Source: an uncultured Lachnospiraceae bacterium
GTDB lineage: Bacteria; Bacillota; Clostridia; Lachnospirales; Lachnospiraceae
Assembly: GCA_946491665.1 (NCBI GenBank)
Contig: CAMLYL010000028.1
Span: forward strand, 1 to 33,505
Reading direction: 5' to 3'
DNA: 33,505 bases
This document shows, piece after piece, positions 9,164-16,909 of this stretch; within the stretch, counting starts at the first letter, position 1, and each line of letters begins with the position of its first letter. Under the pieces are notes generated by a model. The model did not search any database, was not told where the DNA came from, and saw only the letters and a list, made by a program, of their open reading frames with translations. The translations under genes and the position numbers were made by a program.

Positions 9164-10441
9164 CTACACGCTTTTTGACGGCAGTTCCATCTTTTTAAAA
9201 CCACAGATATTCAGTAAAATGACGGAAGCAATCGCACCGACGAGAAAGACCGGCATGGCTATACTGTATGATCCGTTTGTATGCTCTGTGCTGAACGCAA
9301 GGATAGAGCTGCTGAAGGATCGGAGCGTGGCTGCGATGGCGGTCTGAAGGGAATTAAATATCATAAATGTTCTGCCTCCGCCGCCTGCCATGGAAAGGTA
9401 CATGGACGGCTGCAGATTATTGGGCGCTCCCATCATAAACATTACAATATAATACCCGCCGACCATCAATGCAATCATTCCTCCCGGCGCAAATCCGAAG
9501 ATCAGCAGACCCAGTATTTCCAGACACAGAAATAATGTAATCACAAACCGCTGTCCCACACGGGTATCCAGGAATCCGGAGACAATGCTTCCCGCCAGCT
9601 GGAACAGTCCCGCAAAGGAAGCTATCGTAACTGCCATATCTGCGGAAACGCCCTTTGATCTCATGATCGGAACAATGGCCAGTGACAGTCCCATAATACC
9701 GATAAAACTCAGCCCCCAGCCCACGGCGCTGAACACAAACCTCGGACGCTTCAGCAAAAGCAGATAATTCCACTCAGACTTCTCATCATAGGTATCACTC
9801 CCTGTTCCGCCTCCAAATTCTTTTGCCTCTTCATCAAACATATTCTCCGGATTCAGTCCCACATCATACGGATAATCCTTGATCTGGAAAATACTGACTG
9901 CCGCCCATACAATTACGATCATCCCGCAGACAATCATGGTGTTTTTTATCCCGAATCGTTCCGATGCTCTGGAATAAACAGGCAGGAGCAGAATACTGGA
10001 GACCACAATAATGGACGTCACAATACCCAGCATCTCTCCTTTGCGCCGCGGATACCAGTTCCCGATCCGCGCTCCCACCGCCAGCTGCGCATAAAACATT
10101 GTGGCAATATAGTTGGAAGCAATAAATATCCCTGTCATCCCCGGCGGCACAAGCGGTATCATCAGATAACTGAATCCCGCCAGAAAGAGGCCGAAAACAG
10201 ATATTTTTTTCAGAGAAATTTTCTGCGAAAGCATTCCTATGGCGAGAGCAATCAGCACAGAAACCAGATTTCCGATAGTATTCGCATTATACAGCGGCGC
10301 AGTCCCCATATTCTTCATTTCCGCCACAGCGGGAATAAAGATATTGACGGATACCGTTGTCAGAAAATTAAACATCATAAATGAGATCATCGAACCAATT
10401 ACAACATTCAACGACTGCTTTTTCCATTTCTTTTGATCCAT
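9164..10441 (-). CDS. MFS transporter (organic-acid type), second of the operon
   Basis: This 425-residue major facilitator superfamily carrier has about 12 hydrophobic segments in two halves joined by a polar loop (about 195-225, KDYPYDVGLNPENMFDEEAK). The sequence PRRKGEMLGIV in the first half is a family-like cytoplasmic loop. The general type resembles oxalate/formate-antiporter and monocarboxylate carriers, but that is a weak assignment. The start MDQKKWKK was chosen because AAAGGTGA lies 7 bases upstream; a longer frame to 10489 has no ribosome site. It lies between the crotonase-type hydrolase gene and the FAH-family gene and probably moves the substrate or a product of that pathway. 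Confidence 0.85.
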   Translation of the reverse strand: MDQKKWKKQSLNVVIGSMISFMMFNFLTTVSVNIFIPAVAEMKNMGTAPLYNANTIGNLVSVLIALAIGMLSQKISLKKISVFGLFLAGFSYLMIPLVPPGMTGIFIASNYIATMFYAQLAVGARIGNWYPRRKGEMLGIVTSIIVVSSILLLPVYSRASERFGIKNTMIVCGMIVIVWAAVSIFQIKDYPYDVGLNPENMFDEEAKEFGGGTGSDTYDEKSEWNYLLLLKRPRFVFSAVGWGLSFIGIMGLSLAIVPIMRSKGVSADMAVTIASFAGLFQLAGSIVSGFLDTRVGQRFVITLFLCLEILGLLIFGFAPGGMIALMVGGYYIVMFMMGAPNNLQPSMYLSMAGGGGRTFMIFNSLQTAIAATLRSFSSSILAFSTEHTNGSYSIAMPVFLVGAIASVILLNICGFKKMELPSKSV

Positions 10442-10510
10442 GACACCATCACCTTTCTGCATCTGCGGCGAAGTTTCCCACAAAAACACCGGGCCGCAGA
10501 TACTGACGGG

Positions 10511-11359
10511 TTATTTTTCTTTATCTATCATATTTACATGACCGTCCTCAGGTCTGGCATCTGTACGCAGTTCGGAAGAATAACACTCATGGGCCAGATT
10601 AGAGCGGATATGCCTTGTAAATTCCTCCCGAAGAGGCTGTGTCAGCGATTCCCGGGTCATCCGGCGCACTGCTCTGGAAGGAACTTTTTTCATCAGCTCT
10701 CTCGCAAATTCCCATGCCCGTGAAAGTTCCTGTCCATGAGGGACAACCTCTGCGAATATCCCGAGATTCTTACCCATTTCCGCATCAATGACGCCGCCGT
10801 TTAAAAGCATTGCCCGGCCGGCATTCGGTCCCAGCAGGCGGTCATACAAAATATTTACGCCGTCTGTGGGAGCACAGCCCGCATCCTGAATATGACGGTC
10901 TACCGTATATGCATTATCCCCCGCAATGATATAATCTGCCAGAAGCACCGACTCCGGATGAATCGTAAACGGTCCGTTGCAGGCACAGATTACAGGAACC
11001 GGAATATCCAGCCAGGCCAGCGGTACTCTGGTGGCAGTCAGATACCACCAGTCATAGGTAACGCTTGTCTCATAATCCACATGCGCAACCGACATCTCCG
11101 GATCGGAAAGAGAAAGATAACTGTCTCCGGTGCCGGTAATAATAATCAGTTCATTCTCGGGATCGTGGGAAATGTCAAATAGCAGTCCAAGGTATCCCAC
11201 ATGCATCGCCTCACAGAACAGCACCGGTCCGTCATCGGTATGAAAACGCACCTCCAGAATACCATCCTCTCTTTTCAGGTGCGCCATTCCGTCCCATTTT
11301 TCCGCGTACTCATCCAGATAAGTGCGAAAAGGTTTATGTTTATCATATTTGTAGCTCAT
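10511..11359 (-). CDS. Crotonase-fold hydrolase resembling 6-oxocamphor hydrolase (beta-diketone C-C hydrolase)
   Basis: This 282-residue protein belongs to the enoyl-CoA hydratase (crotonase) superfamily. Its motifs match the C-C hydrolase branch typified by Rhodococcus 6-oxocamphor hydrolase better than ordinary hydratases: ITGTGDSYLS near 74-83, NGPFTIHPE with H134, H156 in VDRHIQ, D166 in APTDGVN, and E258 in LAHEC. These match the His, His, Asp and Glu that I recall as active-site residues of 6-oxocamphor hydrolase; H53 fits a further one. That enzyme cleaves a cyclic beta-diketone by a retro-Claisen reaction without CoA. The pairing here is by memory of the family, not by alignment. The start has GGAGG 8 bases upstream. 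It is the second gene of the operon, 26 bases after the first MFS gene. Confidence 0.75.
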   Translation of the reverse strand: MSYKYDKHKPFRTYLDEYAEKWDGMAHLKREDGILEVRFHTDDGPVLFCEAMHVGYLGLLFDISHDPENELIIITGTGDSYLSLSDPEMSVAHVDYETSVTYDWWYLTATRVPLAWLDIPVPVICACNGPFTIHPESVLLADYIIAGDNAYTVDRHIQDAGCAPTDGVNILYDRLLGPNAGRAMLLNGGVIDAEMGKNLGIFAEVVPHGQELSRAWEFARELMKKVPSRAVRRMTRESLTQPLREEFTRHIRSNLAHECYSSELRTDARPEDGHVNMIDKEK

Positions 11360-11385
11360 AATAACTCCTCCGTTTCATTCTATTT

Positions 11386-12630
11386 TTATCCCGCTGCGCC
11401 GGAATCTTTCTTTTTCAGGAAAAACAATCCTATTGTACAGGTAATAAAGGACAGTACCGCACATGCCGCCATAATCCATCCGATCACGCTTCCGATGGAT
11501 CCGGATTCCTTAATATTGGCCAGCATTGTGGTGGTGATGGATGAAAACAGGTACTGAACGAATCCCATAACCGCAGCTCCTGTTCCGGTCGCTTTTCCGG
11601 AGGCATTCATAACCAGAGCCATCGCTACCGGAAGCGTTATTCCCTGGATAAACGGGAATACCCACCATACAAACTGGAGCCAGTGATAATCCGCTAATCC
11701 ACCCATAAAAGAAATACTGATAAAGGCTGCAACAATCAGCTGGAATATATTCAAGGTGCGCACAATTTTTCCCGGAGATACTTTCGTAGCCAGAAAACGT
11801 CCCAGCGCCGCGCTGACAACCATGGTTGCCGCATTGACCGCATACATATTCGCATAAGCATTGTTGTCCATTCCAAGCTCTGTTACCATCGCAAAGGACG
11901 CAGAGCCCGCGTAACAGAAAAATAATGCCATATTAAATGCAAAACAGAGTACAAAAGCAACATATTCCGGCGTTGCCAGGCAGGATTTCGCCTCTCTGCC
12001 GATCCGCTTCAGCGAACCCTTTCCTGCAATTTCAGATGTCTCTGTCACAAACGCAAGAACCAGAATGCAGAGAACTGCGCAGATCGCTGCCTGCAGCCAG
12101 AAAATCGCCTGCCACCCCATGCTGTTTCCAACCCATTTTCCAGAAAGCGGAAGAATAATCGGAAGAGCGCCGGACCAGATCTGCATAAATGTCAGTGCAA
12201 TGGCAGATTTCTTTCCTTTACCCGCATCACCTCCAATACTTCTCGTCGCATTGGAGGATGCAGCACCGCCGATTCCCTGAATCAGCCTTGCCGCAATCAG
12301 TCCTCCCAGAGAACCGGATGTGCCGCCGATCACTGCTCCGACCACACAGATGATAAATCCGAAAACCATCGTCTTCTTCTTTCCGATCATATCTGACAAT
12401 GGCCCTACAACCACATGTCCGATCATCATACCATAAAAGAATCCCGATGTAACCATCAGCGTATTGTTTCCGGAACCAAGGGAAGTAGCAATCTGCGGAA
12501 GAATCCAGTTTATGGTATCCATATGAATGGCTCCCATAGATAAAATACAGCCGCAGATAATATACATCACAGATTCGTACTTCAGCTTTTTCTGTATATT
12601 GCTGCCTGTTGTAACATTTGCAGTAGACAT
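11386..12630 (-). CDS. MFS transporter, first gene of the LysR-controlled operon
   Basis: This 414-residue major facilitator carrier has about 12 membrane segments. It shows the signature loop GPLSDMIGKKKTMVFG between segments 2 and 3 (about 77-92) and RLIQGIGGAASSNATRSI near segment 4, as in many drug/H+ and metabolite carriers. The start is supported by GAGAGGAGAGG just upstream. It leads the operon MFS, crotonase-type hydrolase, MFS, FAH-family hydrolase, and is divergent from a LysR regulator with which it shares a control region (12694-12764). Uptake of the pathway substrate is the most likely role; export of a toxic compound is the alternative. Confidence 0.85.
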   Translation of the reverse strand: MSTANVTTGSNIQKKLKYESVMYIICGCILSMGAIHMDTINWILPQIATSLGSGNNTLMVTSGFFYGMMIGHVVVGPLSDMIGKKKTMVFGFIICVVGAVIGGTSGSLGGLIAARLIQGIGGAASSNATRSIGGDAGKGKKSAIALTFMQIWSGALPIILPLSGKWVGNSMGWQAIFWLQAAICAVLCILVLAFVTETSEIAGKGSLKRIGREAKSCLATPEYVAFVLCFAFNMALFFCYAGSASFAMVTELGMDNNAYANMYAVNAATMVVSAALGRFLATKVSPGKIVRTLNIFQLIVAAFISISFMGGLADYHWLQFVWWVFPFIQGITLPVAMALVMNASGKATGTGAAVMGFVQYLFSSITTTMLANIKESGSIGSVIGWIMAACAVLSFITCTIGLFFLKKKDSGAAG

Positions 12631-12693
12631 AATTCCTCTCCTCTCGTAAATAATGTATAAAAATGTGCCAGATCTGATCTCATTTCATGTTAA

Positions 12694-12722
12694 ATTATAT
12701 AAGGAATCTCCTTGACTGGGAA
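12694..12722 (-). promoter_or_regulatory. Promoter of the MFS/hydrolase operon
   Basis: On the minus strand, TATAAT (12699-12694) is spaced 17 bases from a poor -35 box, TTCCCA (12722-12717). The predicted start is near 12687. A good -10 with a weak -35 fits a promoter that needs an activator, here the divergent LysR protein. Its -35 overlaps the -35 of the lysR promoter on the other strand. Confidence 0.6.
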
Positions 12723-12740
12723 TTTCCAATTTGTTACTAT
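12712..12740 (+). promoter_or_regulatory. Promoter of the lysR-type gene
   Basis: TTGACT at 12712-12717 and TACTAT at 12735-12740 are separated by exactly 17 bases. Transcription would start near 12747, inside the palindrome at 12742-12764, so a regulator bound there should block its own gene. Confidence 0.7.
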
Positions 12741-12741
12741 G

Positions 12742-12764
12742 TGCGTATACGGAAAGTATACACA
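12742..12764. promoter_or_regulatory. LysR-type operator (T-N11-A box) in the divergent promoter region
   Basis: TGCGTATAC - ggaaa - GTATACACA is an inverted repeat with 9-base arms and one mismatch. Its core ATAC-N7-GTAT is a textbook LysR-family box. The centre (12753) is about 66 bases upstream of the predicted start of the MFS/hydrolase operon, the usual place for the LysR recognition site, and it covers the predicted start of the regulator gene. Confidence 0.7.
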
Positions 12765-12791
12765 TTTACTTCAGATGAGGAGAGCGTTTCC

Positions 12792-13685
12792 ATGAATGAC
12801 ACACAGATCAGACATTTTATAGCGCTGGCAAAAATCGGCAGTTTCTCCAGGGCGGAGGATGTCCTTAATATAACCAAAACCGCTCTGAAAAAACAGATTG
12901 ACGCACTGGAGGCGGAGCTGAATTTTTCCCTTTTTATCCGGACGCCGAAGGGACTGCAGCTGACCGAATGCGGCCAGCATTTCCTTACGGAAGCCAACAG
13001 GCTCTATCTCGATTTCACATCACTCGTCCGTGAATGCCAGTCTATGGCGCTTCACAGCAAAAAAATCAGAATCGGCATCTACTCCATGTCCAGTATGCTC
13101 AACTGGTATTCAAGCATTGATGCAAATTCTGATTTTCATATTGAATACATCTATCTTTCCGGAGGAAATCTCACTCATGAAGATAATCTGCAGCTCCTGA
13201 AAGATAAACAGATAGATTTCTTAGAATATGAGGATAATCAGTTAATCTATGAGAATAATCTCTGTTTCAGAAAAATCAGCACGGATTATCTGTGCTGCGT
13301 TATGCAGGATAACCATCCTCTCTCACAGAATAAGGAAATACACCCGGAAGAACTGAACGGCTACGAACTTTTCTGCTGGACCGCTGACAGCAGCGCAACA
13401 AGAGCTCTGTTTGACTGTGCCCGCCGGTTAAATCTGAATCTGCAGGCTCTTGCCTATAATAAAAATACAGTCCTCAACGTATGTCATGCCGGTAAGGTTT
13501 ACATTTTGTCCCACACACTGGCAGCATCCTTCCAGCCACTGAAAATCATTCCGATTATTCCGGAGATCCCGTACAGCCGCGGCCTGGTGTATCTGCCGGA
13601 AAATGAAAGTCTGCTGAACGACATCATAGCCGCTGCAGACCCCGGGACACTGCAGACAGGAAGGTCTGCCAGAACAGACTCATAA
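12792..13685 (+). CDS. LysR-family transcriptional regulator
   Basis: This 297-residue DNA-binding regulator has an N-terminal winged helix-turn-helix (about 1-60: MNDTQIRHFIALAKIGSFSR, then the recognition-helix region up to LFIRTPKGLQLTECGQ) and a C-terminal effector-binding domain (about 85-285). The frame extends upstream to 12687, but the start at 12792 is chosen because it matches the family's N-terminus and has GAGGAG 9 bases before it. It is divergent from the MFS/hydrolase operon and is very likely its activator, with the pathway substrate or an intermediate as inducer. It converges on the next gene with only six bases between the stop codons. Confidence 0.9.
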   Translation: MNDTQIRHFIALAKIGSFSRAEDVLNITKTALKKQIDALEAELNFSLFIRTPKGLQLTECGQHFLTEANRLYLDFTSLVRECQSMALHSKKIRIGIYSMSSMLNWYSSIDANSDFHIEYIYLSGGNLTHEDNLQLLKDKQIDFLEYEDNQLIYENNLCFRKISTDYLCCVMQDNHPLSQNKEIHPEELNGYELFCWTADSSATRALFDCARRLNLNLQALAYNKNTVLNVCHAGKVYILSHTLAASFQPLKIIPIIPEIPYSRGLVYLPENESLLNDIIAAADPGTLQTGRSARTDS

Positions 13686-13691
13686 TTCATT

Positions 13692-14198
13692 TTAAGAAAT
13701 GTCCAGGATTCGGTCCGTATATCTGTAATACGTTATCGTAACTCTGTCTTCTCCGGACAGTTCCGTATAATCCCTGCCCGAAATCTCCGCCCGGAATTTC
13801 TCTCCCTGTGAATCTGTTCCGATCATATAATAGTGACTGGAAAAAATTCCGCTGTGTCCCTGGTAATGATTCACCTGCAGATCTGTCAGTCTGACTGTCT
13901 CCGGTCCGGCAGACAAATCACGGATGATTTTACTTCCCAGCCAGACCGCTGTTATCAGACTGATCGCCGCAATCAGAATACAGATAACCTTTCCTATGGT
14001 CTCCTCCTTCTTTCCTTTATCTGCCAGTCTGCAGACTGCCCAGATCCCGATAATAACAAAAATTGCAACTCCGCATAATTCATCGAGTAAAACCAGCGAT
14101 CCGGTCTTCGGAATCACAAAATTCATCACAATAACGATCAGCGCCAGAACTGCCAGTCTGATCTCATACTTTTTTATCTTTCTGATTTTTCGTTTCAT
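13692..14198 (-). CDS. Small membrane protein of unknown function
   Basis: I do not recognise this 168-residue protein. After a very basic N-terminus (MKRKIRKIKKYEIR) there are three hydrophobic segments (about 14-30, 38-56 and 70-90), then a soluble C-terminal part of about 75 residues (VRLTDLQVNHYQGHSGIFSS..., ending YYRYTDRILDIS) that is probably outside the cell. The soluble part looks beta-rich. The start was placed at 14198, where GGGGAGAGAG precedes the ATG; the frame runs 33 bases further upstream without a better site. It converges with the LysR gene. Confidence 0.65.
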   Translation of the reverse strand: MKRKIRKIKKYEIRLAVLALIVIVMNFVIPKTGSLVLLDELCGVAIFVIIGIWAVCRLADKGKKEETIGKVICILIAAISLITAVWLGSKIIRDLSAGPETVRLTDLQVNHYQGHSGIFSSHYYMIGTDSQGEKFRAEISGRDYTELSGEDRVTITYYRYTDRILDIS

Positions 14199-14336
14199 GC
14201 TGCTCTCTCCCCTTCTATGTATACCTGTCAAAATGTGTGCCCATCAGATCCCTGCTCCGTTTTTCTTTCTATGCTGTTCTGATGTTTACCTCGAAGCGCT
14301 TCCGGCCTGCACCGGATAATTATGCATCCTGTCTGT

Positions 14337-14678
14337 TCAGATAAGCTTTTGCTCTCTGAGCAGGTCCATGATCCTGTCACAGATCTCAAAATGTCTCTTA
14401 TAATTATCTTTTCTTAATTCTTCATCCAGAACAAACGGCACTGTTTTACCCAGAATTTCCAGTTCAAATTGATTATCCTGATATGCACCCGTTTTCCGGA
14501 ATTCGGCCAGCAGCCTGTCTCCGCAGTAAATACATGCCGGCCACACCGGTCCAAAACCATAACAGCTGGACGCCTCGACAACCGAATGGCATACCGGACA
14601 GATAATTATTAATGTCTCTGCCCGTTTTCCATCATGATTCCGATGAATTTCTGTATTGCATTTTTTGCATTGAAACAT
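14337..14678 (-). CDS. Small zinc-ribbon protein of unknown function
   Basis: This 113-residue protein has three CxxC pairs (C4/C7, C27/C30, C49/C52) and a lone C39, which suggests one or two zinc ribbons in the first half. The second half is a charged helical region (ELEILGKTVPFVLDEELRKD... to the end). AAAGGATGA lies upstream of the start, though about 12 bases away. No function can be assigned. It might be a nucleic-acid-binding or adaptor protein. Confidence 0.6.
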   Translation of the reverse strand: MFQCKKCNTEIHRNHDGKRAETLIIICPVCHSVVEASSCYGFGPVWPACIYCGDRLLAEFRKTGAYQDNQFELEILGKTVPFVLDEELRKDNYKRHFEICDRIMDLLREQKLI

Positions 14679-14752
14679 TTGTTTTGCTTCATCCTTTCAG
14701 CTTTCATGATTATCTATCATACCATATCAACATAATTTTTCACAAAACTTTT

Positions 14753-14941
14753 TTATCAGATGTGGGAGGACTCCTGCCTCTACAGGACGGCGGTGAATAT
14801 AACAAATTAGTATCAGTGGTGGGAGTCAATCCCCCCATCTGATAAACGCTCCGCTTAGGATGCGCAGGGATTCGGTAAGGAAGATGTCAGCTAAAGCTGG
14901 CCCGAATCCCGCGCCAAGACCCGTAAGCGGGTCTTGAATGT
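14753..14941 (-). repeat. Structured dispersed repeat, copy A
   Basis: This ~185-bp unit matches copies B (22843-23025) and C (23677-23857) along its whole length, here in opposite orientation. Read on the minus strand it begins CATTCAAGACCCGCT and ends CATCTGATA. It contains three hairpins: a short one at the start (CAAGACCCG / CGGGTCTTG), a long one (GCGCGGGATTCGG / CCGAATCCCTGCGC with TCAGCT / AGCTGA inside), and a 25-bp imperfect stem at the end (TATCAGATG...CTCCCACC / GGCAGGAG...CATCTGATA). It encodes no protein. It may be a non-autonomous mobile element or a family of structured RNAs; I do not recognise it with confidence. Confidence 0.8.
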
Positions 14942-15118
14942 GCCGGAGGAAACAGCTTTGTAAACGTTACTTTTCACTCCGTTCACAGTAACTTGTAAAC
15001 TCCACCGGATATCCCATCGTACGTACACCTGGTGAATGCGAGCAGAGCGAAGCATGAACTCAGTGGAAGTAATGCCGTGCATAATGCAGAATGAACATCA
15101 GACTGAACCTGCCCCATT
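14942..15118. other. Non-coding tract next to repeat copy A
   Basis: This stretch follows copy A directly and has no convincing gene. It holds small hairpins (GTTACT...AGTAAC at about 14966-14992, flanked by two direct copies of TTGTAAAC) between CCGG motifs, and has a higher GC content than the AT-rich DNA on either side. It is not seen beside copies B and C. It could be part of a longer version of the repeat or a second element. Confidence 0.4.
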
Positions 15119-15195
15119 AGACTTTATATACAGATTATGTTACTTTATTTATAGCAGAAAATTTGTAAAATGCCATTTTTAAGGAGGTATTCACT

Positions 15196-15819
15196 ATGGA
15201 AGAATTAGAACGCAGAATTGCACATCTGGAAGATCTGTCCGAGATTGAACAGCTTTTAAACAAATATGTTTATATGCTGACCACGATGGATTTTGATCAC
15301 ATTTTTGATGAATGTTTTTCCCAGACACGGGATGACGTTTCCATCCAGGCGTCAGACAGCGGGGTTTACATCGGCCGGGAACACATCAAAGAACGGTTTT
15401 TCGCGAAATTTATGGGCTATCTGAAGGAAGTACCCGGAGCGTTCACCATGCATCTGGCATGCAATCCGGTGATTGAAGTTTCTCCGGACCGGACAATGGC
15501 ACATTCTGTGGCGCTGTCTCCTGGCTGCGCCACAGATCCCCAGGTCAGAGACTCCCTCTGGATCTGGGGAACCTTTACTGACGATTATATCCGGGAAGAC
15601 GGTCACTGGCGGATTCTTCACCATGCCTTCATTCCGCTGTTCCGGACGCCCTATGACAAAGGCTGGACAAAACAGGCCGTGGGTACCCAGCTCTCAAAAC
15701 TGTCCGGTAATATGGCAGACGGACCTTCCCAGTTCTGGAACCCTTATGATATCAACAAGGCGGGAGACGCCCTCTGGGCGACCCTCCCCGATATAGATGC
15801 TCTGAAAAAATTTGAATAA
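15196..15819 (+). CDS. SnoaL/NTF2-like fold protein (dehydratase or isomerase-like)
   Basis: This 207-residue protein has the cone-shaped NTF2-like fold, used by polyketide cyclases, ketosteroid isomerase and the bile-acid 7-alpha-dehydratase BaiE. A helical start (ERRIAHLEDLSEIEQLLNKY) is followed by the typical core: TMHLACNPVIEV with H86, a possible counterpart of the BaiE catalytic His, and Y24 at the place of its Tyr; the BaiE Asp is not obviously kept. DSLWIWGTFTDDYIREDGHWRILHHAF is the usual last strand pair. The C-terminal ~50 residues are extra. The ribosome site is AAGGAGG. A possible promoter is TAGACT-17-TACTTT at 15118-15146. It may act on the same compounds as the hydrolase operon, but nothing links them directly. 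The enzymatic role is unproven. Confidence 0.75.
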   Translation: MEELERRIAHLEDLSEIEQLLNKYVYMLTTMDFDHIFDECFSQTRDDVSIQASDSGVYIGREHIKERFFAKFMGYLKEVPGAFTMHLACNPVIEVSPDRTMAHSVALSPGCATDPQVRDSLWIWGTFTDDYIREDGHWRILHHAFIPLFRTPYDKGWTKQAVGTQLSKLSGNMADGPSQFWNPYDINKAGDALWATLPDIDALKKFE

Positions 15820-15837
15820 CATTACCCGGAGACAGCC

Positions 15838-16148
15838 ATGGATCTGACATTACTCAATAAAATATGTGAATAGTATTCTCTGGGAAAACTATACCAGACA
15901 CCTAAGTCTCTGACCGGAGGCTTCCTCCATCAGATGTACTCTCTGTTTACGGATACTGGAAAATTATTTATGACAGCAATAACGCCCGTCTGGAATGGCT
16001 GGATTACAACCTCAGACGGGCGTCGGGAACCGGATGCTCCCCTTCCGAAATTTCCTCTGGTGCTTCGGAAGCGGAACAGGCCCTCCGGAAGCTTCTCTAT
16101 TACCGCGATGCCGGAGATGACATTATCCACGCGCTGCGCGCTTTTTAG
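15838..16148 (+). pseudogene. Remnant of an aminoglycoside-phosphotransferase-family gene
   Basis: An ATG with a ribosome site (GGAGA) starts 18 bases after the SnoaL-like gene. The first 41 codons read like the N-terminus of an APH/choline-kinase-type phosphotransferase (SLGKLYQTPKSLTGGFLHQM...FTDTGK) but carry a TAG at codon 12. Near 15968 the similarity jumps to another frame, where YDSNNARLEWLDYNLRRASG and about 40 more residues up to the TAG at 16146 look like the C-terminus of the same family. The central kinase part, about 200 residues, is missing. This is a gene with a premature stop and a large internal deletion. The family match is from memory of such proteins. Confidence 0.6.
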
Positions 16149-16295
16149 CCCCAAAGCTTGCAAGAAGCAGCAGCGCCGGGGATCCGGCTGTCATTCCGAG
16201 GAACGCCACTCACCAGCAGAAGTCCCGCCTGGAGACTGATCAGTCCGAAGCCGCTGATATCTCCGACACTCAGCGCAGGAAAGACTGCACTCTGC

Positions 16296-16559
16296 CTATT
16301 CCAACAGTCCGTCACAAAATGCCGCCACATCCGGACCGGTGACTTCAAGAACATCTTTCCCCGAAGCGGCGCATTCTTCAAAAAACAGAAGAAGATCAGC
16401 TAATATATCAGAATTTCTAATCCCCTCCACACAGAAAACCTTCATCAGATATGATTCACTCTCTCTGTAAACGATCTGATATGCTTTTGGCAATTCCCGG
16501 ATCCGCTGTCTGCTGCTTCTCCATTTCTTCTTTCTTTCCAGAATCTCCTTTATATTCAT
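16296..16559 (-). CDS. DUF1048-family protein, second tandem copy
   Basis: This 87-residue protein is a paralogue of the gene just upstream: both share the pattern L-x-x-AYQ...E...SYL and, near the end, a DVLEVTGPDVAAFCDGLLE-like stretch. Its ATG overlaps the TGA of the upstream gene in an ATGA, so the two are translationally coupled; the longer frame to 16610 is not used. DUF1048 proteins are small, helical, of unknown function and commonly follow PadR regulators, as here. The 147 bases after its stop, up to the pseudogene, hold nothing I can identify. Confidence 0.75.
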   Translation of the reverse strand: MNIKEILERKKKWRSSRQRIRELPKAYQIVYRESESYLMKVFCVEGIRNSDILADLLLFFEECAASGKDVLEVTGPDVAAFCDGLLE

Positions 16560-16909
16560 TTCAGTCTTCCCAGCCTCCGTTCCACATTCTGATTCAGCTG
16601 CCTGCGCCATTTATCCCGGTATGTTTTCATTTCTTCACCGGAAAACAGTGACGAGCAGAATGATTTTATATCACTGCCCAGAATCTCTTCCACGCTCTGA
16701 TTTTCTGCAGAAGCGATTTCCAGTAATTCCGCCAGATTCTCAAAAACAGGCAGCAGATTACGCCCGGTAAAATCACCATAAGTATACAGGCAGCTCTGCA
16801 TCTCATCCCAGGCATCCTGATACGCCGGAGACAGATTTTGTATTCTGACACTGAGATTTTTCATTGCTTTTGTAATATCACTCCCTGTAACTCTTTCTAT
16901 GAAATTCAT
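16556..16909 (-). CDS. DUF1048-family protein, first tandem copy
   Basis: This 117-residue DUF1048 protein begins MNFIERVTGSDITKAMK, typical of the family. The helical core runs to about residue 90, followed by a basic tail (YRDKWRRQLNQNVERRLGRLK). The start could be this ATG or the adjacent one three bases upstream; AAGGAG lies 6-9 bases before them, inside the padR gene, which it overlaps by about 30 bases. It forms one operon with padR and the second DUF1048 copy. The function is unknown. Confidence 0.8.
   Translation of the reverse strand: MNFIERVTGSDITKAMKNLSVRIQNLSPAYQDAWDEMQSCLYTYGDFTGRNLLPVFENLAELLEIASAENQSVEEILGSDIKSFCSSLFSGEEMKTYRDKWRRQLNQNVERRLGRLK

Noticed and set aside
14891..15082. 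A 63-codon minus-strand frame across repeat copy A and its neighbour tract
   Set aside because: It runs through the hairpins of the structured repeat, lacks a ribosome site, and is not kept in copies B and C.
16149..16295. Possible third gene of the padR-DUF1048 operon
   Set aside because: The frame here gives no recognisable domain and has no start or ribosome site of its own; it may be worn DNA between the operon and the pseudogene.
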